Shown: piece after piece, positions 9,801 through 18,595 of the stretch
Position numbering within the stretch: the stretch's first letter is position 1
Layout: each line of letters opens with the position of its first letter
Assembly (NCBI RefSeq): GCF_002531575.1
Contig: NZ_NWTI01000009.1
Location: forward strand, 124,001-188,000
Length of the DNA: 64,000 nucleotides
Direction of reading: 5' to 3'
DNA from: Bradyrhizobium sp. Y36
GTDB lineage: Bacteria; Pseudomonadota; Alphaproteobacteria; Rhizobiales; Xanthobacteraceae
Notes under the pieces: model-generated
What the model saw: only the letters and a program-made list of their open reading frames with translations
Databases searched by the model: none
What the model was told of the DNA's origin: nothing
Made by a program: the position numbers and the translations under genes

Positions 9801-9958
9801 TTGGCGGTGATCTGGATGGTCGGGAAGTCGACCTGCGGCAGCGGTGCGACCGGGAGCAGGGGATAGGCGACGAGACCGACGAAAAGGATGCCGGCCATCA
9901 GCAGCGAGGTGCCGATGGGATAACGGATGAAAGGTGCCGAAATCCCGCCCTCGGTCAT
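6812..9958 (-). CDS. RND multidrug efflux permease (AcrB/MdtC type)
   Basis: 1048 residues, the normal HAE1 length. The N-terminus has FIRYPIGTSLLMAGILFVGLVAYPLLPVAPLPQVDFP-type topology (first membrane helix, then the porter domain). The proton-relay Asp pair is in VGFVVDDAIVMLENI, and GIVKKNGIMMVDFAI is in the second half. Twelve membrane helices and two large periplasmic loops are expected. It works with the upstream fusion protein and an outer-membrane channel; no channel gene is in the window. Its start overlaps the stop of the fusion-protein gene by 4 bp (ATGA), indicating translational coupling. Substrate range cannot be deduced. Confidence 0.95.
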   Translation of the reverse strand: MTEGGISAPFIRYPIGTSLLMAGILFVGLVAYPLLPVAPLPQVDFPTIQITANLPGGSPETMASSVAQPLERQFAQIPGIAQMTSTSYLGTASITIQFDLNRSIDGAANDVQGAINAASGQLPKNLPSPPTYRKVNPADAPILLLSATSETLPLTSVSDAVDAQLAQQISQLSGVAQVFIGGQQKPSIRVQVDPAKLVAKGLSMEDVRSQIAITTVDSPKGNIDGEKRAYTIYANDQLTHAKDWNDVIIAYRNGAPLRIRDIGQAVSAAEDAKQAAWANGKRGVFLVIFKQPGANVIETVDRIKATLPRLVAAIPPAIKIELISDRTTTIRAAVEDVQFTLLLTIALVVMVIFIFLRSFWATVIPTITVPLALLGACALMWVAGYSLDNLSLMALTIAVGFVVDDAIVMLENITRYIEEGEAPMAAAFRGSKEIGFTIVSISISLVAVLIPLLLMGGIIGRLFREFAVVLAMTIFVSMFVSLTLTPMMASRFLRAHGEVNHGRFYQWSERAFDGMLRGYEYVLDHALAWRRTTLTIFFATLGLSIYLFVLIPKGFFPQQDVGLITATSEASQDISFKEMTRRQEQLGKIILADPDVASVAMSIGGSGRAGNNGNIFITLKPRDKREASAQQIIARLRPQFDKVEGARLYMQAAQDVRLGGRPTRTQFEFTLQDANLEELNEWAPKILAKMQTLPELRDVATDQQTQGTTVQLKINRDTASRYGIQPQLIDDTLYDAFGQRQVTQYFTQLNTYKVILEILPEMQGNLDSLNKLYLKSPLTGDQVPLSTFATWTTDPVRPLSISHQGQFPAITISFNLGQGVALGQATEAVQKAMADLGAPPTLNSSFQGTAQAFQQSLGTVPLLILAALVVVYLILGILYESYIHPITILSTLPSAGVGALLILMAAGFDFSLIALIGIILLIGIVKKNGIMMVDFAIAAERDEHKTPAESIRQAALLRFRPIMMTTMAALLGGVPLMLGHGTGAEIRQPLGYAMVGGLIVSQALTLFTTPVVYLYLDELNNWFSGWGRSDDGEGGEAVEHGGVKQAAE

Positions 9959-11124
9959 TCCTGTCGTACCTTGTTCTGGGCCGGGTTGGAGCTTGCCACC
10001 GCCGTCGAGACGAGGCTTCCGGGTTGCACCTTGAACTGGCCGCCGGTGATCACCTGCTGACCGGGGCTCAGCCCTTCTTCGATAACCGAATGTCCATCGA
10101 TGGCGTAGCTGACCTTGACCTTGTGCACCTCGGCCTTGTTGTCCTGATTGACGGTATAGGCGTAGAGGCCGTTGGTGGAATGCTGGACGGCGTCATCGGG
10201 AACCACAGTCGCGTCCTTCAGCGTCCGCACCAGAAGCCGCGTCGAGACCGATTGACCCGGCCACAGCGTGTGCTCCTTGTTGTCGAACACCGCTTTCAGC
10301 CGGATCGTCCCGCTGCTCGTGTCGACCTGGTTGTTGATGACCGCGAGCTTGCCCTCGGCCAGCGTCTTCTTGCCGTCGGTGGTGAAAGCGATCACCTTGA
10401 GCGCGCCGCTCTTCTGGCCTTCGCTGATATAGGGAAGCTGATCTTCCGGCGCCGTGAAGATCACGGCGATCGGCTCGACCTGCGAGATCGTCACGATGCC
10501 GGTCTGCGTCGAGGCGTTGACGATGTTGCCGACGTCGACCTGCCGAAGCCCCGCGACGCCGGTGATCGGCGCCTTGATCTGCGTGTAGTCGAGCTGGGTC
10601 TGGGCGTTGGCGATCGCGGCCTCGTCGGCGGCGATCTGGGCGGTCAGCTGGGCGACGGTCGAGCGCTGGGTATCGACCCGCTGTGCGGTCGCGAATTCGC
10701 CGAGCTTCATGGCGCGCTGGAGTTCGAGATTGGCGTTGGCGAGACTGGCCTCGTCCTGCGCCTTCTTGGCCTTGGCCTGGTCGAGCGCGGCTTGATAGGG
10801 ACGGGGATCGATCGAGACCAGAAGCTCGCCCTGCTGGACGATCTGGCCTTCCTTGAAGGCGAGCTTGTCGATCTGGCCGTCCACGCGGGTCCGGACTTGT
10901 ACGGTGTTGAAACCTTGAACCGTGCCGAGACCGGTCAGGTAGACCGGAAAGTCGACCTTCTGGACCGGCGAAACGCTCACCGGGACGGCGGCCGGCCGGG
11001 TCGGGCCTTTCTGGGCGGTCTGGGCTTTGCCCGCGCCATGCCCGAATGTCTGCCACCCATAGTAACCCGCCGTGGCCACGGCCGCGACGGTCAGAAGCCA
11101 GAGGATCGGCCGGGACTTTTTCAT
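9955..11124 (-). CDS. RND efflux periplasmic adaptor (membrane fusion protein)
   Basis: 389 residues from ATG 11124 (MKKSRPILWLLTVAAV, a membrane anchor or uncleaved signal). The frame is open further upstream, but this start fits the family. Order of domains: half-lipoyl (GTVQGFNTVQVRTRVDGQ, then GQIVQQGELLVSIDP), alpha-helical hairpin (about 125-200), second half-lipoyl (LDYTQIKAPITGVAGLRQVD), beta-barrel (VIFTAPEDQLPYI) and membrane-proximal domain. It bridges the permease and an outer-membrane channel. First gene of a two-gene operon; a promoter with a small palindrome lies about 70 bp upstream. Confidence 0.93.
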   Translation of the reverse strand: MKKSRPILWLLTVAAVATAGYYGWQTFGHGAGKAQTAQKGPTRPAAVPVSVSPVQKVDFPVYLTGLGTVQGFNTVQVRTRVDGQIDKLAFKEGQIVQQGELLVSIDPRPYQAALDQAKAKKAQDEASLANANLELQRAMKLGEFATAQRVDTQRSTVAQLTAQIAADEAAIANAQTQLDYTQIKAPITGVAGLRQVDVGNIVNASTQTGIVTISQVEPIAVIFTAPEDQLPYISEGQKSGALKVIAFTTDGKKTLAEGKLAVINNQVDTSSGTIRLKAVFDNKEHTLWPGQSVSTRLLVRTLKDATVVPDDAVQHSTNGLYAYTVNQDNKAEVHKVKVSYAIDGHSVIEEGLSPGQQVITGGQFKVQPGSLVSTAVASSNPAQNKVRQE

Positions 11125-11194
11125 GTTGTCTCGTGTCGGCTCTTGTGCCCTCGCATCACGAATTATCAGGGCAATCGCGGGGTTCCAGCGCGTT

Positions 11195-11225
11195 TGTATA
11201 ATACACGCCAAGTTCCAGTGTAAAC
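11195..11225 (-). promoter_or_regulatory. Candidate promoter and operator of the RND operon
   Basis: Read on the minus strand, TTTACA and TATTAT are separated by 15 bp (GTTTAC gives 16). The -10 is embedded in the perfect palindrome TGTATaATACA (11195-11205). A regulator site overlapping the -10 would suit drug-inducible control, but no efflux-type regulator gene adjoins the operon. The spacing is slightly short, so confidence is moderate. Confidence 0.4.
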
Positions 11226-11411
11226 AGCACTATCCGTTGAGAATCCTAAACAATTGGAAAGCTTTGCACCGCCTGGGCAATGTCGTGACGCGGCGGTGTG
11301 CAGTGCTGCATTTTCCCGGCGATGCGACCGGCGCGCAAGTCTTGTGCGGCACTCGCAGACGGTGAGCTCGGCCCGCCCGCAGCCGTGCCGAACCGCCGTC
11401 CGGTGCCGGTG

Positions 11412-11428
11412 TGAAGAATGGTTCTAAA
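11412..11428. promoter_or_regulatory. Irr-box / ICE-like iron-control element
   Basis: TGAAGAATGGTTCTAAA matches the rhizobial Irr-box pattern TTTAGAA-N3-TTCTAAA at 12 of 14 defined positions, with the right half perfect. The consensus is quoted from memory. It lies 75 bp upstream of the 79-aa gene that precedes the siderophore receptor. In Bradyrhizobium, Irr acts at such sites as an iron-responsive activator or repressor. The rest of 11125-11502 holds only this site and the RND promoter; no coding sequence was seen there. Confidence 0.6.
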
Positions 11429-11502
11429 TTGCGTGGAGGCTGTTTCGGTTGTCAGGAATTTCCGCATCGTTCATATCGGCGCCGCCACACAGGGAGCGCA
11501 GG

Positions 11503-11742
11503 ATGGACGAATTGAACGGCAAGCTGATCGCGTGTCAGATTCTGATCACGGGATTGATCGCGCGCGTGGCCAACGAGCAACGCGATCCCTTGCGCTTCCT
11601 CACCGACTTTCGAGACGAGATCAAAGCCGTGGTGAACGGCGTCAACATCGCCGGCATGGACTCGACCGATCGCGTGCGCGCCATCGCGCAGAAAACCGTC
11701 GATGAATTGTTTTCGTTGATGAAGCCGCCGAGCAGCGATTGA
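11503..11742 (+). CDS. 79-aa conserved-looking hypothetical protein upstream of the siderophore receptor
   Basis: The start at ATG 11503 follows AGGGAGCGCAGG. The product begins MDELNGKLIACQILITGLIA and ends FSLMKPPSSD. It is mostly helical with no signal peptide and one moderately hydrophobic N-terminal helix. Codon use resembles its neighbours. No family is recognised. The position between an Irr-box-like site and a TonB-dependent receptor suggests iron-responsive expression. A direct role in iron handling is only an inference. Confidence 0.7.
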   Translation: MDELNGKLIACQILITGLIARVANEQRDPLRFLTDFRDEIKAVVNGVNIAGMDSTDRVRAIAQKTVDELFSLMKPPSSD

Positions 11743-11785
11743 AGCTGCGAGGTGGGCTGCGATTGCATCGCTTGCGCGGTGTTGT

Positions 11786-11837
11786 TTTAGAACGAGTCCA
11801 ATCTAAGTTTAGAACGGTTTCAAACTACAGTTTAGAA
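11786..11837 (+). promoter_or_regulatory. Three TTTAGAA direct repeats upstream of the siderophore receptor
   Basis: TTTAGAA occurs at 11786-11792, 11808-11814 and 11831-11837, with start-to-start spacing of 22 and 23 bp, about two helical turns. Each is an Irr-box left half-site. The second is followed by CGG and TTTCAAA, a degraded right half (5 of 7). The array lies 115-166 bp upstream of the receptor start. Cooperative binding of an Irr/Fur-family regulator on one DNA face is plausible. Confidence 0.55.
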
Positions 11838-11951
11838 TTGTTTTGATCTGGATCGATTCAAGGGTTCTTGCGAGCTGCTCGCATTGACCCATTATTTTGC
11901 CGCCGATACCAACATCTCATCGTTCGCCGAAGGGAATGAGCGAACATAAAG

Positions 11952-14369
11952 ATGGGGCGTTTGGTAATGGGGCAGGTGGTCGCACCGAAGTCGTTGCGTT
12001 CGGTCGCAGCATTCGATCTGTTGGATGAAAAGTTCGCGGGCGTTTCCGGCAAGAAGGCGTCTGCAGTTGCGGGCTTGATGGCGGTGGCGTCGGTGTCGAG
12101 CGGCGCGCAGGCGCAGCAGTCGAACCTGCCGCCGGTGACGGTCGACGCGCCTGTCGAGCGGCCGCGTCCGACAGCATCGAAGCCTTCGCCGGAGCAGGTC
12201 CGCGCCCGCAACGCGATTCGTCGTGCCGCGCAGCGTGATCAGGCGGCGCAGCAGGCGGCACCGACCACGCCGTCAGGTGCTCCCGACGGCAGCCCCTATG
12301 CCGATCCGGCCGCGCCCTACAAGGTCGATCACGTCCAGGCCTCGGGCAAGTTTCCCGAGAAGATGCTGAACACGCCCAAGACCATCACGGTGCTCAGCAA
12401 GGAAGTGCTTGAGGACAAGAACGCCACGACGCTGAAGGAGATCGGACGCTCGACCGCGGGCGTGACACTGGGCTCGGGCGAGGGCGGCAACGCGTTCGGC
12501 GACCGCTTCTTCATTCGCGGCTTCGACGCGCGCAACGACGTGTTCATCGACGGCATCCGCGATCCCGCCGTCTCCATCCGCGAGAACTTCTTCACCGAGC
12601 AGATCGAGATTCTGCGCGGTCCCGCGTCTTCCTATGCCGGCCGCGGCACCGCCGGCGGCGCCATCAACATCGTCACCAAGCAGGCCGGCGATCGCAATTT
12701 CCAGCGCATGGATACCGAGTTCGGGACCGACTACACAAAGCGCGTCACGCTCGACGTCAACCAGGTCATCGATCCCACCTTCTCGGTTCGCACCGGCGGT
12801 CTGTTCCAGGACGCCAACGTCGCCGGACGCAATTACGTGACCGACAATCGCTGGGGCAGCTTCATCTCGACCAAATACACCCCGACCAGCGACATCAAGA
12901 TCACGACCAACTACGTCCACACCGACCTCAGCGGCTATCCTGATTTCGGCGTGCCCTATTACAAGCAGGGCAACGTGCCCGTGACCTCAGCCGGCATTCC
13001 GCGTCAGAACTGGTATGGCTTCCTCAACCGCGACTTCCAGACGGCGCGGCAGGATTTCGGCACCGGTACGATCGAGTACAAGGTCAACGAGGCCATCACG
13101 CTGACCAGCAAGGTGCGCGGCGAGCATTCGCTGCTCAACTATATCGGCACGTTGCCGCAGAACCCGAACACGAGTTTCGCCGACCCGATGCTCTGGACCA
13201 CGACGGCGAGCGCGCAGAGCCGGTACCAGAACGTGGACGTGTGGGCCAACCAGAACGAGGCCACGTTCAAGCTCGACACCGGCGGGGTCAAGCACACCGC
13301 TGTGTTCGGCGTCGAATATTCGAACGAGAACATTTCGATCGACCGCTATGCCGGCCTCGCGTCGGAGCTGGCCGGTAGCCCCTTCACGAGTTCCGGTGCC
13401 GTGACGGGGGTCCTTCTCTACTCCCCGCAATACACCAACATTCCGTTCGGCACGCCGTCGCTGGTTGGAAATCCGACGCGCTATGGCGTCAACACCAGCA
13501 GCGTGTATGTGATGGATACCGCGAATTGGCAGGACACGGTCATCCTCAACGGCGGCGTGCGCTACGATGGCTACAGCCAGAGCTCATCCACCAATTCGGC
13601 CTACCTCAAGCAAAGCTCCGATCTCGTCAATTACAACGTCGGCCTCGTCTACAAGCCGATGTCGATCGGCAGTGTCTATGCCGCTTATGCGACCTCCGCC
13701 AATCCGTTCGGTTCGGAGCTCGACGCTACCGGCACCGATTACGGTGGCGTTCCCGCCAACTCGACGATCCTGCTCGGGCCCGAGCGCAACAAGGCGGCAG
13801 AGATCGGCACCAAATGGGAGCTGGCTGACCGTCACCTGCTGGTCAGCGCTGCGCTGTTCCAGACCACCAAGGATAATGCGCGAGAGACCGTCAATAACCT
13901 GCTCACCTCGGGCGCGGCCTACCGCATCCAGGGCATCGACATCGAGGCCGAAGGCAAGATCACGGATCGCTGGAGCATCTTCGGCGGCCTGGTGCTGATG
14001 CAGTCGAAGGTCACGCAAAGCGGCATCGCCTCCAACATCGGCCTGCAGCTCGCCAACGTCGCCCATCAGTCGTTCAGCATGCTGTCCAAGTACAAGTTCG
14101 ACGACGGCTGGGAGATCGGCGGGCAGGCGGTGTATCGCTCGAAGGTCTATGGCGGCACCTTCGCGGCCAATACCGGCAACGAACTGCCGAGTTATTGGCG
14201 CTTCGATGCGTTCGTGGAGAAGAAGATCGACAAGAACTGGAGCATGAAGTTCTACGCCCAGAACCTCACCAACAAGCTGTACTACGATACGCTCTATCGC
14301 AGCGCAGTGCCGTTCGTGGCGGTCGCTCCGGGCCGGGCCTTCTACATCGTCACGACGGCGAAGTTCTGA
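11952..14369 (+). CDS. TonB-dependent siderophore receptor (Fiu/catecholate type)
   Basis: 805 residues. About 35 extra N-terminal residues precede a signal sequence (KKASAVAGLMAVASVSSGAQAQ, cleavage near 54). A TonB-box-like LPPVTVDAP follows at 59-67. The plug domain contains DRFFIRGFDARNDVFIDGIR and ILRGPASSYAGRGTAGGAIN. The 22-strand barrel ends in the C-terminal Phe (FYIVTTAKF) used for outer-membrane insertion. It imports ferric siderophore using energy from TonB-ExbBD, whose genes follow. The next gene starts 2 bp after its stop. The Fiu-type relation and the PiuC neighbour suggest catecholate siderophores; the ligand itself is inferred. Confidence 0.94.
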   Translation: MGRLVMGQVVAPKSLRSVAAFDLLDEKFAGVSGKKASAVAGLMAVASVSSGAQAQQSNLPPVTVDAPVERPRPTASKPSPEQVRARNAIRRAAQRDQAAQQAAPTTPSGAPDGSPYADPAAPYKVDHVQASGKFPEKMLNTPKTITVLSKEVLEDKNATTLKEIGRSTAGVTLGSGEGGNAFGDRFFIRGFDARNDVFIDGIRDPAVSIRENFFTEQIEILRGPASSYAGRGTAGGAINIVTKQAGDRNFQRMDTEFGTDYTKRVTLDVNQVIDPTFSVRTGGLFQDANVAGRNYVTDNRWGSFISTKYTPTSDIKITTNYVHTDLSGYPDFGVPYYKQGNVPVTSAGIPRQNWYGFLNRDFQTARQDFGTGTIEYKVNEAITLTSKVRGEHSLLNYIGTLPQNPNTSFADPMLWTTTASAQSRYQNVDVWANQNEATFKLDTGGVKHTAVFGVEYSNENISIDRYAGLASELAGSPFTSSGAVTGVLLYSPQYTNIPFGTPSLVGNPTRYGVNTSSVYVMDTANWQDTVILNGGVRYDGYSQSSSTNSAYLKQSSDLVNYNVGLVYKPMSIGSVYAAYATSANPFGSELDATGTDYGGVPANSTILLGPERNKAAEIGTKWELADRHLLVSAALFQTTKDNARETVNNLLTSGAAYRIQGIDIEAEGKITDRWSIFGGLVLMQSKVTQSGIASNIGLQLANVAHQSFSMLSKYKFDDGWEIGGQAVYRSKVYGGTFAANTGNELPSYWRFDAFVEKKIDKNWSMKFYAQNLTNKLYYDTLYRSAVPFVAVAPGRAFYIVTTAKF

Positions 14370-14371
14370 TC

Positions 14372-15057
14372 ATGTTGACGTGTCTGCCTGGCATCCTGAG
14401 CAAAGACGATGTGGCGGATTTCCGCCGCATCATGGACGCCAGCGAATGGGAGGATGGCCGCTCCACCGCCGGCGCGCAGTCGGCCATGGTCAAGCGCAAC
14501 GAGCAATTGCCGCCCGACGGCGAGGTCGCGCGAAAGCTCGGCAACCGGATCATCTCGGCGCTGACGTCGAACCCGCGCTTCATCGCGGCGGCGGTCCCGC
14601 TGCAGATTTTCCCGCCGCTGTTCAACCGCTATGCGGCGAGCAGTGGCCATCATTTCGGCCTGCATGTCGACAATGCGATCCGCGGCGACCGGCTGACCGG
14701 TCTTCGCATCCGCACAGACCTGTCGGTGACGCTGTTCCTCGCCGAGCCGGAAGCGTACGATGGTGGCGAACTTGTGATCGAGGACACCTACGGCTCGCAC
14801 GAGGTCAAGTTGCCGGCCGGCGACTGCGTGCTTTATCCCTCGACAAGCCTCCATCTCGTCACCCCCGTGACGAGGGGAACGAGGGTTGCGTCTTTCTTCT
14901 GGCTGCAGAGCATGATACGGGACGATCAAGCCCGGAGCATGATCTTCGACCTCGACACCGCGATACAGGCGCTGGTGGACCGGCTCGGGCGTGACGATCC
15001 CGAAACGGTCAAATTGACGGGTATCTATCACAATCTCATTCGCTACTGGGCCGAAGT

Positions 15058-15061
<4 letters not shown>
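14372..15061 (+). CDS. piuC: PiuC-type Fe(II)/2-oxoglutarate-dependent dioxygenase
   Basis: 229 residues, close to the usual PiuC/YbiX length. The double-stranded beta-helix metal triad is visible: His98 and Asp100 in GLHVDNAIR and His161 in SLHLVTPV, followed by the 2-oxoglutarate-binding Arg in VTRGTRVASFF. The start at ATG 14372 is 2 bp after the receptor stop, so translation is probably coupled. PiuC homologues are commonly encoded next to Fiu/PiuA siderophore receptors and are iron-repressed; their substrate is not settled. The stop overlaps the exbB start (ATGA). Confidence 0.92.
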
Positions 15062-16014
<953 letters not shown>

Positions 16015-16017
16015 ACC

Positions 16018-16473
16018 ATGGCCGTTTCGCTCGCAGACAATGACGACGACGACGATTTCTCGGAAACGCATGACATCAACGTCACGCCGTTCATCGACGT
16101 CATCCTCGTCCTGCTGATCATCTTCATGGTCGCAGCCCCGCTCTCCACGGTCGATCTGCCGATTGACCTGCCGACGTCGAGCGCGACTCCGCAGAAGAAG
16201 CCGGACAAGCCGACCTATCTCAGCATCAAGCCCGATCTGACGCTTGCCCTCGGGGAAAACCCGGTGCACCGGGCCGAGTTGATCGGGACGCTCGACGGCC
16301 TGTCGGACATGAGCAAGGACAAATATGTGTTCCTGCGTGCCGACAAGTCGGTACCTTATGGGGAATTGATGGGCGTCATGGAGCTGCTGCGCTCGGGCGG
16401 CTATACGCGGGTGAAGCTGGTGGCGCTGGAAGGCGCTCCGGGGACGCCCGCGGCCGGCGCCGCTCAGCCTTGA
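16018..16473 (+). CDS. exbD: Biopolymer transport protein ExbD
   Basis: 151 residues. A short acidic cytoplasmic N-terminus (DNDDDDDFSETHDINVTPFI) leads into one membrane helix, VILVLLIIFMVAAPL. The conserved proton-carrying Asp is in NVTPFIDVILVLL. A periplasmic domain follows, ending TRVKLVALEGAP. ExbD couples proton flow through ExbB to TonB. It lies in the exbB-exbD-tonB order and its stop is 11 bp before the tonB start. Confidence 0.95.
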   Translation: MAVSLADNDDDDDFSETHDINVTPFIDVILVLLIIFMVAAPLSTVDLPIDLPTSSATPQKKPDKPTYLSIKPDLTLALGENPVHRAELIGTLDGLSDMSKDKYVFLRADKSVPYGELMGVMELLRSGGYTRVKLVALEGAPGTPAAGAAQP

Positions 16474-16484
16474 GAAGGCACGCT

Positions 16485-17297
16485 ATGTCGGACGAACTCA
16501 GACCATCCCGGAAGCTCTGGATCCTCGCGGCGGTTGCGGCGCTGGTGCTGCATCTGGGTGGGGCTGCGCTCGCGCTGGCTCATTTGCGGGCCGACGACGA
16601 CGGCGACGGCCTGGGTGCGGCCGGCGCCGAATTCGCCGTGGAAATGGCGTCGCCCAAGGCGCCGGATACCGATCTGCCGCCGGGGCCCGACAGCGAAGCG
16701 ATGCAGGAGCAGCAGGCGCTCCCCGAGCAAAAGGCCGAGACCAAGGAAACCGAGCTGCCGAAGGATCAGTCGCAGCAGGTCGAGGATCCCGATCGGGTGG
16801 TCACCGAGAACACCTCCAAGAAGCCGCAGGACGAGGATCCCAAGATCGCGGCGATCGAAACGCCCGCGGCCGAGGCATCGCCGAAGTCGGTTGCGACGGC
16901 CCGGCAGACGCTCGATGAAGACGCGCGCGAGGCCGAGAAGGCCCTGGCGCCGGTCATTGGGCTCGGTAAGGACATCCTGAGAATTACAGCCGACTGGAAT
17001 CGCAAGATCAGCGCGCACCTTGCGGCCCACAAGGTCAATCCGGAAGGCAAGCAGCCCAATAACCAGAAGGTCAAGGTGAGCTTCGCGATCAACCGGAAGG
17101 GCAACGTGCTGTCGGTGGATGTCGTGGAGTCCTCAGGGGACACCGCCTACGATGCGGCCGCGGTCTCGATCGTCCGCAAGTCCGATCCCATCCCGCAGCC
17201 GCCCGCGGGACTGACCGAGGACCGGTTCGAGCGGACCGTCGACATCATCTTCACGCCGCCGGATGCGAAAAAGAAGAAGACGGCTCAGCGCCAGTAG
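16485..17297 (+). CDS. tonB: Energy transducer TonB
   Basis: 270 residues from ATG 16485, with AGAAGG upstream. A TTG at 16470 would add 5 residues and is less likely. One N-terminal membrane anchor (KLWILAAVAALVLHLGGAALAL) carries the essential His. A charged Gln/Glu/Lys-rich spacer replaces the usual Pro-Lys repeats. The C-terminal TonB domain runs from KVSFAINRKGNVLSVDVVES to DPIPQPPAGLTEDRF. It spans the periplasm to the receptor plug. The last gene of the iron operon; its end overlaps the convergent gene by 13 bp. Confidence 0.92.
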   Translation: MSDELRPSRKLWILAAVAALVLHLGGAALALAHLRADDDGDGLGAAGAEFAVEMASPKAPDTDLPPGPDSEAMQEQQALPEQKAETKETELPKDQSQQVEDPDRVVTENTSKKPQDEDPKIAAIETPAAEASPKSVATARQTLDEDAREAEKALAPVIGLGKDILRITADWNRKISAHLAAHKVNPEGKQPNNQKVKVSFAINRKGNVLSVDVVESSGDTAYDAAAVSIVRKSDPIPQPPAGLTEDRFERTVDIIFTPPDAKKKKTAQRQ

Positions 17298-17725
17298 AGC
17301 CTGATCCCGACATAGACCACGACCAGACAGGCGAAGATCAACGCCACGGGCAGGGGCCGTTTCTGGGATCCGGCGAATGCCGCCGCCCCGAAGGAGGCGG
17401 ACTTCTTTGGCGCCGGTGCCGGGCGGCGGAAGGCGGTAACATTGTCCGCTGCCGGCTCTGCCGGGCGGGGGCGGACGTCGGGCGGGGTTCCAGCGCCGCC
17501 CATCTCGGCATAGTAGGCCTTGTAGATCGCGCCGATGGTCGCCTCGGTGGCCTCGCCTTCGCTCATCTGCGCCAGCAGGTTCTGGTAGCTCGCCAGGAAT
17601 TCCTGGGATTCCGGGGGCAATGCGGACGCCCCGTTGAGTTTGGCCATCATCTTCCAGGTGGCAAAATCGGCGCGGGCGCGGGTGTCGGCGCGTCGCGCGA
17701 TGAGCATATCGGCAGCTTTGACCAA
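17285..17725 (-). CDS. Hypothetical tail-anchored membrane protein
   Basis: 146 residues from TTG 17725, which has AGAGG 6 bases upstream; ATG 17707 is the alternative but lacks a ribosome site. The soluble helical N-terminus (RADFATWKMMAKLNGAS, then SYQNLLAQMSEGEAT) is followed by a Pro-rich linker and a single C-terminal membrane helix, PVALIFACLVVVYVGIRLYW. This is a tail-anchor layout facing the cytoplasm. No domain is recognised. It converges on tonB with overlapping ends and is transcribed in the same direction as neither adjacent iron gene. Confidence 0.65.
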   Translation of the reverse strand: MVKAADMLIARRADTRARADFATWKMMAKLNGASALPPESQEFLASYQNLLAQMSEGEATEATIGAIYKAYYAEMGGAGTPPDVRPRPAEPAADNVTAFRRPAPAPKKSASFGAAAFAGSQKRPLPVALIFACLVVVYVGIRLYWR

Positions 17726-17769
17726 GTCGGCCTCTGGCCCTTCGGCGTGTCTTCGGGTGTTCTGTTCAA

Positions 17770-18450
17770 CTACGCATTGCCGGTCAGGAAGAGAACAGCC
17801 TGAATCACATATCCGGTCAACGTTCGCAGTATTACTGAAATAACATCAAGATTTAGACCGAACTGGGAACCTGCAAGGGGCAGCAGGATCAACAGGCCGA
17901 TCAGAATCAGCATCCCGAACGGCTCGAGCCGGGCCAGCGGCATGGCGACGGCGCGGGGCAGCAGCCCGACCGCGACGCGGCCGCCATCGAGCGGCGGAAT
18001 CGGCATCATGTTGAAGACGGCCAGGATGGCGTTGATGATGAGCGCATTCTTGAGGTTGTCGGCCACCCATTTCGCCGAGCTTGCCGGGACAAGCGGCAGC
18101 GCGTGGAAGGCGAGGGCCGCCGCCAGCGCCAGCAGGATGTTGGTGACGGGGCCCGCCAGCGCCACCCAGACCATGTCGAGCTTGGGGTTGTTCAGCTTGC
18201 GGAAGTTCACCGGCACCGGCTTGGCATACCCGAACAGGAACGGCGAGTGTGCGAACAGCAGCATCGCCGGCAGGATCAGGGTGCCGAACGGGTCGATATG
18301 CCTGATGGGGTTGAAACTGACGCGGCCGAGCTGCGAGGCCGTGTCGTCCCCGAGCCGGTCCGCGACGAAGGCGTGCGCTGCCTCATGAAGGGTGATGGCG
18401 AGCACCAGCGGCAGCACCCAGATGGAAACGTCATAGAGGGAGATGTTCAC
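17770..18450 (-). CDS. Site-2 protease family zinc metalloprotease (peptidase M50)
   Basis: 226 residues from GTG 18450. Upstream codons remain open, but this start places the protein at family length with about six membrane helices. The zinc motif HEAAH is at residues 22-26 in the first helix. The second metal-binding element is NMMPIPPLDGGRV. FNPIRHIDPFGTLILPAML is the usual connecting stretch. It belongs to the short group without a PDZ domain. These enzymes cleave membrane-embedded substrates; the target is unknown. It has no obvious operon partner. Confidence 0.9.
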   Translation of the reverse strand: MNISLYDVSIWVLPLVLAITLHEAAHAFVADRLGDDTASQLGRVSFNPIRHIDPFGTLILPAMLLFAHSPFLFGYAKPVPVNFRKLNNPKLDMVWVALAGPVTNILLALAAALAFHALPLVPASSAKWVADNLKNALIINAILAVFNMMPIPPLDGGRVAVGLLPRAVAMPLARLEPFGMLILIGLLILLPLAGSQFGLNLDVISVILRTLTGYVIQAVLFLTGNA

Positions 18451-18595
18451 GGCTCGTCCGTCCCGGTTTGTCTGCGGCCTTGCAGCCGTCCCAGCCAACC
18501 GGCGGTGCAGCAACGCTTCCGGGCTAGATAATGTCGCGGGTTCCGAAATGCCAATTTGCCGGCGACCGGCGAGCAATGGCGCGCGGCGCCCGGCG

